Origin: Gammaproteobacteria bacterium
GTDB taxonomy: Bacteria > Pseudomonadota > Gammaproteobacteria > Xanthomonadales > Rhodanobacteraceae
Length of the DNA: 58,198 bases
Assembly: GCA_004295005.1 (NCBI GenBank)
Contig: SHNG01000023.1
Coordinates: 1-58,198, forward strand
Direction: 5' to 3'
Shown: positions 35,732 through 45,060 of the stretch, in pieces
Layout of the letters: each line of letters opens with the position of its first letter
Position numbering within the stretch: the stretch's first letter is position 1
Translations under genes and position numbers: made by a program
Notes under the pieces: generated by a model
Databases searched by the model: none
Told to the model about the DNA's origin: nothing
The model's input: the letters and a program-made list of their open reading frames with translations, nothing else

Positions 35732-36445
35732 TCAGTCGAGTTTCAGACCCTTCTTGTTGCTGTCCCGGCGCTTGCGCTCCTTGGCGGCGTAGTCGGCTTC
35801 ACAGCCGTTCCGTTCAACCATGACGCAACTCAGATAGTCGGTAACTTCCACCAGCACGGCACGGATGGCCTTGCCAGCCGGCGTGTTCTTTTCACTGGCC
35901 AGCGATCCGCCAAAGCCACCGCGGTAGACGCCCACGCTGACGCCACCGCCAGAAGTACGGCCTTCGACCGTGCGTGAGAAATCAACCTCACCCGTGGTTG
36001 CGTTGACCACGCGCACATCAACCGCGATATAGGCCTCGCTCTTCTTGCCGCCCAGCGAGATGCCCTTGAAACTGATTCCACCACCAGTGCTGGCCGTGTT
36101 TTCCTCGTACGAGGTCACCGTACCCATGACCAGGTAGTCGGCACCGGTCAGTTTGCCGATGCTGGCACCGGTACCCGAACGGACCCGGCCCGAAGCGGCG
36201 AGATTCTGCTCTTCAAGCACATTCTCGAGCTTGGAGCGCTCAACCACACGGAAGCTGCCGGTGCTGGAGAGCTCGTTCGACAGCATTCCAGAGAGCTCCC
36301 AGCCCACGCCACCGCGCCACCAGGCGGCACCTGACTCATTCTTGAATTCCGCCACGCCAATGGCCGGCCTGTCTTGCGCCAACACGCTGTTGGCTGCCAC
36401 CAAGCACGCGATCGCCAAACTGGCGGACACGATCAACTTCTTCAT
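35732..36445 (-). CDS. CsgG/HfaB-like secreted protein
   Basis: A 237-residue protein with a signal peptide (MKKLIVSASLAIACLVAANSVLA, cleavage before QDRP) and a CsgG-like core: IGVAEFKNESG, ELSGMLSNELSSTGSFRVVERSKLENVLEEQNLAASG, and GADYLVMGTVTSYEE. Curli-type CsgG is an outer membrane lipoprotein pore. Here no cysteine follows the signal peptide, so it is not lipidated in the classical way, and no csg partner is nearby. GGAGGGG precedes the ATG at 36445. Its role may be periplasmic, as in other orphan CsgG-domain proteins. Confidence 0.82.
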   Translation of the reverse strand: MKKLIVSASLAIACLVAANSVLAQDRPAIGVAEFKNESGAAWWRGGVGWELSGMLSNELSSTGSFRVVERSKLENVLEEQNLAASGRVRSGTGASIGKLTGADYLVMGTVTSYEENTASTGGGISFKGISLGGKKSEAYIAVDVRVVNATTGEVDFSRTVEGRTSGGGVSVGVYRGGFGGSLASEKNTPAGKAIRAVLVEVTDYLSCVMVERNGCEADYAAKERKRRDSNKKGLKLD

Positions 36446-36909
36446 CTCACCCCTCCAAATCAAGCTGGTTGTCTGGCGCCAATCCTCAGCTCAAGTCGAA
36501 AGCCTGCGAGACTGGCCAATGGAACCTCGTTGCATCATGACTGGCCAAGCTCGCCGGTTGACGCTTCGATCGACGGGCATTCTAACAGGCGATTTCGCCC
36601 TGGCGATGCACTGGTCGAGCGGCCACGTGTCGATTGCCACGCACGCGTCCTGTCGATTGGCTCACGGTTCAGCCTGGGCCTTCTCTCCGCCAGATACGCA
36701 AAGAGCCCCGATTGGGGTATTCGTGGCGATTGAAGTCCCGTGGGATATGCTCGGCTCATCCCTGAGCCTCACCCTCGCGCGAAACGCTCGGGCCAGCCAT
36801 TCGGCTGTCCAAATTCGTTCCTGACGAATTTGTCGACCCAGGCGGTCTCGTCCACACCACTCTCTCCGCCAGATACGCAAAAAGCCCCTTTCGGGGCTCT
36901 TTGCGTATC
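36446..36909. repeat. Spacer with repeated copies of the tRNA-Ser 3' end
   Basis: No protein gene is seen. A 28-base sequence holding the tRNA-Ser 3' end (TCTCTCCGCCAGATACGCAA and flank) occurs on the plus strand at 36682-36709 and 36861-36888, and inverted at the tRNA itself (36893-36920). A separate palindrome (AAATTCGT/ACGAATTT, 36811-36831) lies between the first two. ORFs reading SNPTLSARYAKSP here are tRNA read-through artefacts. Confidence 0.8.
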
Positions 36910-36924
36910 TGGCGGAGAGAGTGG
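36857..36924 (-). terminator. 32-bp hairpin joining the tRNA-Ser 3' end to its terminator
   Basis: Two 32-base arms (36857-36888 and 36893-36924) are inverted copies with one difference that still pairs as G-U in minus-strand RNA; the loop is 4 bases. The inner part (AGAGCCCC, GAAA loop, GGGGCTTTTT) is a normal Rho-independent terminator for tRNA-Ser. The outer part extends the stem through the tRNA's CCA and acceptor 3' strand, which is unusual. Confidence 0.85.
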
Positions 36925-36997
36925 GATTCGAACCCACGAATGGTTTCCCATTGCCGGTTTTCAAGACCGGTGCCTTCAACCGCTCGGCCATCTCTCC
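36910..36997 (-). tRNA. tRNA-Ser (anticodon UGA)
   Basis: An 88-base class II tRNA including encoded CCA. The 5' end GGAGAGATGGCCGAGCGG pairs with TCTCTCC at the 3' end. The anticodon loop CTTGAAA gives UGA, a long variable arm follows, and the T loop is GTTCGAATC. It reads UCA and related serine codons. It lies 207 bases downstream of serS on the same strand, so it may share its transcript. Confidence 0.97.
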
Positions 36998-37070
36998 AAT
37001 TGAATTTCGTTACGTCGACTCAGCGCAGAACTTGGCCGGCGCGGGTACGGGATTCCACGGATCTTGCCCG

Positions 37071-37130
37071 TCATCCCGGAATCGCGCAGCGATATCCGGA
37101 ATCCAGTGCTTTTGCTCTTCAACTGCTTGT
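37071..37130. repeat. Short copy of the dispersed repeat between serS and tRNA-Ser
   Basis: The palindrome CCCGGAATCGCGCAGCGAT followed by ATCCGG and TCCAGTGCTTTTGC-CTTCAA-like sequence matches the ends of the repeats at 1 and 22103, without their roughly 110-base middle part. It looks like the basic unit into which the longer form expanded. Confidence 0.75.
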
Positions 37131-37204
37131 GGCAAATCCACCGGCTTGTCCTACGGCGGGGCGCGGAGTGTAGCGCAATCGTCGACAGCGTCCCAAGCAG
37201 GACC

Positions 37205-38494
<1,290 letters not shown>

Positions 38495-38547
38495 TTACGC
38501 ACCAAAAGGGCGCGAATTATCGCCGTGCGCCGGGGGCGGCGGCAAAT

Positions 38548-40083
38548 TCAAGGTGTGCTGCGCACGTCCAGCTCTGCCAGCAGGATGGCGATGGAGTCGA
38601 GTTCCGCGCTGGCGCGCCCTGAGTTCGGCGGGCGCCGGTAATTGTTGAGCATGATGGCAAAGGCAAGCCGCTCGTTGGCGCGGGTCACTGCATATCCGGC
38701 CAAGGCATAGGTGAACGCCATGCTGCCGGTCTTGGCGTGGATGCGTCCCTCGGCGGCGCTGTTGCGCATGCGCCCGGTCAGGGAGCCGTCTACGCCCGCT
38801 TCCGGCAAGGCCAGGCGAAATGCACGCGCCGCATCGCTGTCACCCCACTTCACCAGCAATCCTGTCAGCGCCGCTGCCGAAGTCAGGTTGCGTCGGGAAA
38901 GGCCCGCGCCGTCTTCGATCACCATGCCATTCAAGGGCACACCAATGCGCGAGAGAAATGCACGAAGGGCCTGGATGCCCATGGTCTCGCTGGAACGGAA
39001 CGCCAGCGGTTCCTTGCCGGCAGCACGAGCATCAGCCATTGCCTTGGTTCCAACCATCAGCAGCAGATTCTGCATGTACAGGTTCTGCGAAACCTTGAGC
39101 CCATGGTGAACAACCTCCGCCAACGGCTCCGACCAGACATCGGCAACCCGCTGAAGGGATTCGTCCTCGGCAACTTCGAGACGCTCCGGCCAATAGATGC
39201 TGCGCGACTTGCCGCGTACGCTGATGCCGACGCGCAACAATGCAGCGCGCAACTGCTCGGCGGCGACGAGGGCCGGATCCTGCATGGAAAGCCGGTAGTG
39301 CTGGGCAGCAGCGTCGCTGGCGATGCTGCCAAAGGCATGCAGCACCGCATCTCCCGGAGCCCGATACAAACTGATGTCGGTTCGCGCCGGCGCCCTGAGC
39401 GTGCGCAGGTCGTTTTCGATCTCCAATGCGGCAGGCTTTGGATCCAGTGCGATGCGGGCAATTGCCCCGGCTTGTGGTGCAGGACGAACTTCGACCCTGA
39501 ATACGTTTTCGTCAACACTGAGCGCAGAGGCTGGCGCACCAAACCAGCTTTGCAAATCAGCCGCCTCCCAACCGCTTCCATAGAGGGGTGAAGCAAACCA
39601 GGTGGCATCGGCAATCAAGGAACCGCGCACGGACTGGACTCCGGACTTGCGCAGCGCGACGGCGAGCAGGTCAGCCCAGTTGCGGCGCTTTTCGGTACCC
39701 AGCGTGGGATCGCCGTAACCCACCAGGATAAGGTCGCCTCGCAATTCTCCGTCGCGCCTGACCTTCTCCGTTGCAAACAGGCTGGTGGGAATTCGGTACT
39801 CGGGACCAAAGGTGTCCAGGGCCAACGCCGCAGTGAAGATCTTGGCAGTCGAGGCAGGCACCATCAGTGCGTCCTCGTCGTGCGCATAGAGCGTCTTGCC
39901 GCTGTCCAGCGACACCACGTGGATGCCCCAACCGGCCTCGGCGAACGCCGGTGCGGCGATATGCGCATCAATGCGTGCCGCAAGCTTGGCAAGCGAAGCG
40001 GACGCCGCGGTTGCGACCGCTTCCTGCTGCTGTGACAAGGCCTGCAACGGAGCCAGCAGACAGCAAAGCCAAATCCATCGCAT
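38548..40083 (-). CDS. dacB: D-alanyl-D-alanine carboxypeptidase/endopeptidase (PBP4)
   Basis: A periplasmic low-molecular-weight PBP of about 511 residues. The signal peptide is MRWIWLCCLLAPLQALS. The three penicillin-binding motifs are PASTAKIF (SxxK nucleophile), KVSQNLYMQN (SxN) and KTGSMAFTYALAGY (KTG). It trims peptidoglycan peptides and cross-links. The length with an inserted domain between the first two motifs fits class C PBP4. An in-frame GTG at 40104 overlaps the rarA stop (GTGA) and could be the true start, adding 7 residues. Confidence 0.93.
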   Translation of the reverse strand: MRWIWLCCLLAPLQALSQQQEAVATAASASLAKLAARIDAHIAAPAFAEAGWGIHVVSLDSGKTLYAHDEDALMVPASTAKIFTAALALDTFGPEYRIPTSLFATEKVRRDGELRGDLILVGYGDPTLGTEKRRNWADLLAVALRKSGVQSVRGSLIADATWFASPLYGSGWEAADLQSWFGAPASALSVDENVFRVEVRPAPQAGAIARIALDPKPAALEIENDLRTLRAPARTDISLYRAPGDAVLHAFGSIASDAAAQHYRLSMQDPALVAAEQLRAALLRVGISVRGKSRSIYWPERLEVAEDESLQRVADVWSEPLAEVVHHGLKVSQNLYMQNLLLMVGTKAMADARAAGKEPLAFRSSETMGIQALRAFLSRIGVPLNGMVIEDGAGLSRRNLTSAAALTGLLVKWGDSDAARAFRLALPEAGVDGSLTGRMRNSAAEGRIHAKTGSMAFTYALAGYAVTRANERLAFAIMLNNYRRPPNSGRASAELDSIAILLAELDVRSTP

Positions 40084-40100
40084 CGAAGAGCCAATCCACC

Positions 40101-41450
40101 TCACGATGGCTTGCCTTGTTTGCGCGCATCGCGTCGGGCGGCGCGCAGCGCGGCCAGCTTCTCGCCAATCTTCAACTCCAGACCACGCTCGACGGGCTGG
40201 TAGAACTCACGATCAATCAGCGCATCCGGCAGGCATTGTTGATCCAGCGCCACGCCGCCTTCGGCATCATGGTCGTACTGATAGCCCTTGCCGTAACCCA
40301 ACCCTTTCATCAAACGCGTCGGTGCGTTGCGCAGATGCAGGGGCACGTCCAGCGTGCCATTGGCCTGCACTTCGGCGCGCGCAGCGTTGAACGCTGCGTA
40401 GGCCGCATTGCTCTTCGCGGCAATCGCGAGGTAGATGGCAAGTTCCGCAAAGGCCAGTTCGCCTTCCGGGGATCCCAGTCGTTCGTACGTGTTCCAGGCT
40501 TCCAGTGCCAGGCTCAGAGCGCGCGGATCAGCCAGACCAATGTCTTCGATGGCCATGCGCGTCATGCGTCGCGCCAGATAGGCCGGATCAACGCCGCCAT
40601 CGAGCATGCGCGTGAGCCAGTACAGGGCTGCATCCGGATCCGAGGAACGCACCGATTTGTGCAATGCCGAGATCTGGTCATGGAACTGCTCGCCACCCTT
40701 GTCGAAGCGACGAGTGCGGTCTGCCAATACCTGGGTCAGGGTGGCTTCGTCGATTCGCCCTGCATCCGCCAGTTCGCTGGCGATTTCCAGCAAGGTCAAC
40801 GCGCGTCGCACATCACCATCGGCGGCCTGCGCGATCAGTTGCAGCGACTGCGTATCGACTTTGAGTTGCATCCCGCCTAGACCACGCGCCTTGTCGGCCA
40901 GCGCATGCTCCAGCGCTTCGACGATCTGCTCGATTGTCAGCGCCTCCAGCACGTGCACACGACAGCGCGAGAGCAAGGCCGAGTTGAGTTCAAACGAGGG
41001 ATTTTCGGTGGTGGCGCCGACCAGAATGATGACGCCACGCTCGATGTGCGGCAGAAACGCGTCCTGCTGGGACTTGTTGAAGCGATGTACCTCATCGACA
41101 AACAACACGGTGCGCCGACCCTGGGCAAAAGTGGCTTCAGCCTCGGCCAGCGCGGCACGCACATCCGGCAAGCCCGACAGAACTGCCGAGATCGCCTTGA
41201 AATCCGCATCGGCATAGCGCGCCAGCAACAGGGCCAGGGTGGTCTTGCCGCATCCCGGCGGGCCCCACAGGATCATCGAGTGCAACTTGCCGCTTTCGAT
41301 GGCTCGGCGCAGCGGCTTGCCCTCGGCCAGCAAGCGCGCCTGTCCGACAATCTCGTCCAGCGCCTGCGGACGCATGCGTTCGGCCAACGGCTTCAAACCG
41401 TCGGGCTCTGCAAACAAGGTGGAGGATTGCCGTGTACGCCTGGTAGCCAT
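40101..41450 (-). CDS. rarA: Replication-associated recombination protein A (AAA ATPase)
   Basis: A 449-residue RarA/MgsA clamp-loader-like ATPase. Walker A is LWGPPGCGKTTLA, Walker B is VLFVDEVHRFNKSQQD, sensor 1 is GATTENPSFELNSALLSRC, and the MgsA C-terminal domain follows (ALYWLTRMLDGGVDPAYLARRM). It acts at stalled forks. The ATG at 41450 has GGGAGG directly before it, with almost no spacer, so either the start is a little further in or spacing is unusual. It usually follows lolA in this group; here a copper module and other genes lie between. Confidence 0.93.
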   Translation of the reverse strand: MATRRTRQSSTLFAEPDGLKPLAERMRPQALDEIVGQARLLAEGKPLRRAIESGKLHSMILWGPPGCGKTTLALLLARYADADFKAISAVLSGLPDVRAALAEAEATFAQGRRTVLFVDEVHRFNKSQQDAFLPHIERGVIILVGATTENPSFELNSALLSRCRVHVLEALTIEQIVEALEHALADKARGLGGMQLKVDTQSLQLIAQAADGDVRRALTLLEIASELADAGRIDEATLTQVLADRTRRFDKGGEQFHDQISALHKSVRSSDPDAALYWLTRMLDGGVDPAYLARRMTRMAIEDIGLADPRALSLALEAWNTYERLGSPEGELAFAELAIYLAIAAKSNAAYAAFNAARAEVQANGTLDVPLHLRNAPTRLMKGLGYGKGYQYDHDAEGGVALDQQCLPDALIDREFYQPVERGLELKIGEKLAALRAARRDARKQGKPS

Positions 41451-41505
41451 CCTCCCATCATACGAAAAGCGCGGGACGCATTGCCCCGTCAAATTCGCTC
41501 ACCGA

Positions 41506-43863
41506 TCAAATCCTGGCACTGCGCAGGCGCAGCGCATTGCTGATCACGGACACCGAAGAAAGGCTCATTGCGGCAGCGGCAATCATCGGGCTCAACAGCA
41601 CACCGAAGAGCGGATACAGCACACCGGCCGCTATCGGCACGCCGAGTGCGTTGTAGCCGAATGCGAATGCCAGGTTCTGGTGGATGTTGCCAACCGTTGC
41701 TGCCGACAGCCTGCGCGCCCGCAGGATGCCCCCAAGCTCACCCTTGACCAGGGTCACCTGCGCGCTTTCCATGGCAATATCGGTGCCATTGCCCATGGCG
41801 ATGCCGACATCGGCCGCAGCCAGCGCCGGTGCGTCATTGATGCCGTCGCCTGCCATGGCCACGCGTGCGCCGCTCTTCTGCATCTCCTGCACCACGCGCG
41901 CCTTGTCTGCCGGTGACTGGTTGGCACGCACTTCATCCAGCGGCAGCGAACGCGCAACCGCATGCGCCGTGGTTTCGTTGTCGCCGGTGAGCATGACCAG
42001 GCGCAGGCCTTGCTGATGCAACTCAAGCAGGGTTTCGGCAACACCCGCTTTCAGCGCATCCTGCACCGCGATCAGACCCATGACCTGAGCGTCGATGGCC
42101 ACGAACATGACGGTTTTGGCATCGCGTCGCATGGCATCCGCGCTCATCGACAAGGCTTCGGGAATGGCTTGCGCCCCCACCAGGGCAGCATTGCCGAGCA
42201 AGATGGTGTGGCCATCGACCATGCCGCGAACGCCCTGCCCGGTGACCGACTCGAAACCGGCAACCGCGCGCAGCGAAACACCGCGTTTTTGCGCGCCCTC
42301 CACCACGGCGCGCGCCAGCGGATGCTCGCTGGCGGATTCCAGGGCCGCGGCCAGGGCCAGCACATCGGATTCGTCATGCCCTGATCCGGCAACCACGTCG
42401 GTCAGCGTAGGCCGGCCTTCGGTAATGGTTCCAGTCTTGTCGAGCACCAGGGTATCGACGCGGGCCAGGGATTCAATCGCTGCGGCTTCGCGAAACAGCA
42501 CACCGGATTCCGCACCGCGACCACTGGCAACCATGATCGAAATCGGCGTGGCCAGCCCCAGCGCACAAGGACAGGCGATGATCAGCACGGCCACCGCGTT
42601 GACCACGGCATAGGCAAGGCGCGGCTCAGGCCCGAACAACCACCAGATCACAAAAGTCAGCAGCGCGATTGCGACCACCGCAGGCACAAAGAAAAGCGAA
42701 ACACGATCGGCCAGGCGCTGCAGCGGAGCCTTCGAGCGCTGCGCCTTGGCCACCAGCGCAATGATCTGCGCCAGCACCGTTTCGTTGCCGACTTTGACGG
42801 CACGCATGACCAGGCTACCGGTGCCGTTGAGGGTGCCGCCGGTGACATGATCGCCGTGGGTTTTCTCCAGGGGCACCGGCTCGCCGCTCAACATCGACTC
42901 ATCGACATTGCTGCGTCCCTCCAGCACCACGCCATCGAGAGGAATCTTCTCGCCGGGCCGCACCCGCAGTCGCTCGCCCACGCCGATCTGATCCAGCGCA
43001 ACATCCTGTTCGGAACCATCATCGGCCATGCGGTGTGCAATCTTCGGCGCCAGCTCAAGCAGGCGACGGATCGCGGCAGAGGTTTTGCCACGCGCACGCA
43101 GTTCCAGCCATTCGCCCAGCAGGACCAGGGCAATGATCACGCCCGCGGCCTCGAAATAGAAAGGCACATGGCCGTGGGCTTCGCGCATTTGCGCAGGAAA
43201 CACCCCGGGCAGGAAAAATGCGGTCAGGCTGAAGCCGTAGGCCACCAGTACTCCGAGGCCAATCAGGGTGTACATGTTGGGCGATGCAGAAATCGCGCCC
43301 TGCCAGCCGCGCACGTAGTACGCCCTTCCCAACCAGATCACGAGGGGCGTTGCCAGCAGGAACTCGGCCCAGCGCAGTATCGTCAGCATCGGTTCCGCGA
43401 AATGGATTCCGATCAGGTGCGGACCCATGGCAATCAGCAACAGCGGTACTGCCAGCAGCGCGGCGAACAGGAACTTGCGGCGAACCTGACGCAACTCGCT
43501 GTCGTCCTCGATGGCCTGCGGCAATTCAGGCTCCAGCGCCATGCCGCATTTGGGGCAACTGCCGGGGCCCTGCTGGCGCACTTCCGGGTGCATCGGGCAG
43601 GTGTAAATCGCATCGGCAGGCTGCGCGGCTTCCGCCTGTCTTGATGCGCCCGACAGGTAGAGCGAGGGATCGGCGCTGAACTTCTGCAGACAGCGCGCAG
43701 AGCAGAACAGGAATGTCCCGCCTGCATGATCGGTGCGATGTGCCGCCTTGGCGGCGTCAACCTGCATGCCGCAGACCGGGTCGGTTTTCATCGCCCCTGA
43801 AGCGTCGCCGCTACCGACGTGGCAGCAACTGTGTGCCGAGTGGGCATGTTCGTGTGTGGTCAT
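41506..43863 (-). CDS. copA: Copper-exporting P1B-type ATPase with YHS and HMBD N-terminus
   Basis: A 785-residue Cu(+) pump. The N-terminus has a YHS-type module ([35 protein letters not shown]) and a heavy-metal-binding domain ([18 protein letters not shown]) in place of the usual CxxC HMA domain. The core has the CPC metal site ([12 protein letters not shown]), the phosphorylation motif [19 protein letters not shown], and [20 protein letters not shown]. It exports copper from cytoplasm to periplasm. The start at 43863 gives [15 protein letters not shown], itself His/Cys rich. A MerR regulator and an unknown membrane protein lie upstream on the same strand. Confidence 0.93.
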   Translation of the reverse strand: MTTHEHAHSAHSCCHVGSGDASGAMKTDPVCGMQVDAAKAAHRTDHAGGTFLFCSARCLQKFSADPSLYLSGASRQAEAAQPADAIYTCPMHPEVRQQGPGSCPKCGMALEPELPQAIEDDSELRQVRRKFLFAALLAVPLLLIAMGPHLIGIHFAEPMLTILRWAEFLLATPLVIWLGRAYYVRGWQGAISASPNMYTLIGLGVLVAYGFSLTAFFLPGVFPAQMREAHGHVPFYFEAAGVIIALVLLGEWLELRARGKTSAAIRRLLELAPKIAHRMADDGSEQDVALDQIGVGERLRVRPGEKIPLDGVVLEGRSNVDESMLSGEPVPLEKTHGDHVTGGTLNGTGSLVMRAVKVGNETVLAQIIALVAKAQRSKAPLQRLADRVSLFFVPAVVAIALLTFVIWWLFGPEPRLAYAVVNAVAVLIIACPCALGLATPISIMVASGRGAESGVLFREAAAIESLARVDTLVLDKTGTITEGRPTLTDVVAGSGHDESDVLALAAALESASEHPLARAVVEGAQKRGVSLRAVAGFESVTGQGVRGMVDGHTILLGNAALVGAQAIPEALSMSADAMRRDAKTVMFVAIDAQVMGLIAVQDALKAGVAETLLELHQQGLRLVMLTGDNETTAHAVARSLPLDEVRANQSPADKARVVQEMQKSGARVAMAGDGINDAPALAAADVGIAMGNGTDIAMESAQVTLVKGELGGILRARRLSAATVGNIHQNLAFAFGYNALGVPIAAGVLYPLFGVLLSPMIAAAAMSLSSVSVISNALRLRSARI

Positions 43864-43992
43864 GGCTTGTCTCGTGAATTGTGGCAGCACCTGTCAAGTC
43901 GTCTTCCCGGCGAGGCGCTTTACAACAGCCGAAAGGCTGGTCAAGCCAGGATCCATCTTGATTTCAATGGCCTCTCTTCAAAGGCCAAATGG

Positions 43993-44012
43993 ATTCCGGC
44001 TTGCGCCGGAAT
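43993..44012. repeat. Short palindrome upstream of copA
   Basis: ATTCCGGC and GCCGGAAT with a TTGC loop, followed by GACGG, is a dispersed palindrome common in xanthomonad spacers. It lies in the 193-base gap between the unknown membrane gene and copA. Confidence 0.65.
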
Positions 44013-44056
44013 GACGGCAAGAGCAACGCGTTTGGTCTTCCTCAAGCAAACGTCAA

Positions 44057-44527
44057 TCAGGAAACGCGTCGCCCGAATGTCCGCCAGCCTGCGCCAAGCA
44101 TCGAACCGATCAACGGAACGCTGCTCGCAATCCGGGAGAAGTCGAGCAGGCTCGTCATCGCCCGATCAAACGCAGCGGGAAACAGCCACAAGGCCGTCGA
44201 AATGACCAGGATCGGCATCAACCAGGCAAGTGCGAATACGCGACGTGCGTGGGCAAGTTCGGCCAGGTCGTCGTGTCGCCACGGTGCGTCGATCACCGCT
44301 GGCGCAAGCACCGCCGCCTCGAGTTCGCCGTTGTAGAAGTCGCGTGGGCTTGGCGCGGTGCTCGCCAGGTCCGCGGCCGCCGTGCCGCGGCGCTGCTCGG
44401 CATCAGAAGCTGAATCCAAATGGCGCAGGCGCAGCGACTTCAGGGAATCACGGATATGGCACAGCCAGCAGCGCGAAGTTGAGGACCTGCCCGTGGCTTG
44501 CACGAGGGTTCCGGTTTGATTGTTCAT
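44057..44527 (-). CDS. Unknown single-span membrane protein between merR and copA
   Basis: A 156-residue protein I do not recognise. The start ATG at 44527 overlaps the MerR stop by 4 bases, which supports a real gene. It has an early cysteine pair in RCWLCHIRDSLK, a polar middle rich in Ala and Asp, and one hydrophobic segment (FALAWLMPILVISTALWLFPAAF, about residues 100-122), possibly with a second weak one near the C-terminus. It lies between a metal-responsive regulator and a copper pump, so a role in metal handling is possible but unproven. No domain known to me fits. Confidence 0.6.
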   Translation of the reverse strand: MNNQTGTLVQATGRSSTSRCWLCHIRDSLKSLRLRHLDSASDAEQRRGTAAADLASTAPSPRDFYNGELEAAVLAPAVIDAPWRHDDLAELAHARRVFALAWLMPILVISTALWLFPAAFDRAMTSLLDFSRIASSVPLIGSMLGAGWRTFGRRVS

Positions 44528-44931
44528 GCGAGAGTTTTCCGTTGGATCAATGCGTTGAGGATCGGGCAGTCGACTTCGCTGCCCTTGCGCGGACAACTGG
44601 ACATCAATTGCGAAAGGGCTTCGCGCATGCGGCTCAATTCGGCGATGCGGTTGTCGATGTCATGCAGGCGTACCTGGGCCGCCTGGTACATGGCCTCCAC
44701 ATCACCGCGACCGCTGATGGCCAGCAGTTCCGAAATCTCGCCGAGACTGAAACCCAGGTGCTGGGCGCGACGGATGAAGTTGAGGCGATCCAACTCGCCC
44801 TGGCCGTACTTGCGGTAGCCGGATTGGGTGCGTGTTGAAGGTTTGAGCAATCCACTGCGCTCGTAGTAGCGCACGGTGTCGATACCGACGCCGGCGGCAC
44901 TGGCCAACTGGCCGATGGCAAACTGGGACAT
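44524..44931 (-). CDS. MerR-family heavy-metal-responsive regulator
   Basis: A 135-residue MerR-type activator. The N-terminal winged helix is FAIGQLASAAGVGIDTVRYYERSGLLKPSTRTQSGYRKYG, followed by a dimerisation coil and a C-terminal metal loop CPRKGSEVDCPI with two cysteines. That loop resembles CueR/HmrR but has 8 rather than 7 residues between the cysteines, so the metal is probably Cu(I) but not proven. I chose the ATG at 44931 because GGAG lies 6 bases upstream; the ATG at 44937 would have no spacer. It overlaps the next gene by 4 bases, and copA follows. Confidence 0.88.
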   Translation of the reverse strand: MSQFAIGQLASAAGVGIDTVRYYERSGLLKPSTRTQSGYRKYGQGELDRLNFIRRAQHLGFSLGEISELLAISGRGDVEAMYQAAQVRLHDIDNRIAELSRMREALSQLMSSCPRKGSEVDCPILNALIQRKTLA

Positions 44932-44999
44932 GGGCATCTCCGTTCTGAAGGGATCGGACCCGACCCGACAACACCTGCCGCGGCCGATCCGATGGCGGC

Positions 45000-45030
45000 A
45001 GCATGCGCCCTGGACCTTGGTCCAGAGTCA
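45000..45030 (-). promoter_or_regulatory. MerR-type promoter/operator of the copper module
   Basis: A perfect 16-bp palindrome CTGGACCTTGGTCCAG (45010-45025) lies between a -35 box TTGACT (minus strand, 45025-45030) and a weak -10 CATGCT (45000-45005), with a 19-base spacer. Overlong 19-20 base spacers holding the operator dyad are the hallmark of MerR-activated promoters. It should drive merR and perhaps the following genes. Confidence 0.75.
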
Positions 45031-45060
45031 AGACCCGATGCAGGTCCGTTCAGGATTCAG

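Noticed and set aside
36662-36991. Open frame reading SNPTLSARYAKSP
   Set aside because: Translation of the tRNA-Ser gene and its flanking repeats, a well-known annotation artefact.
43917-43944. Possible second MerR-type promoter just before copA (TTGACC with an AGCC/GGCT dyad)
   Set aside because: The -10 candidates give 14- or 16-base spacers, not the 19-20 expected, and match poorly. The site is only suggestive.
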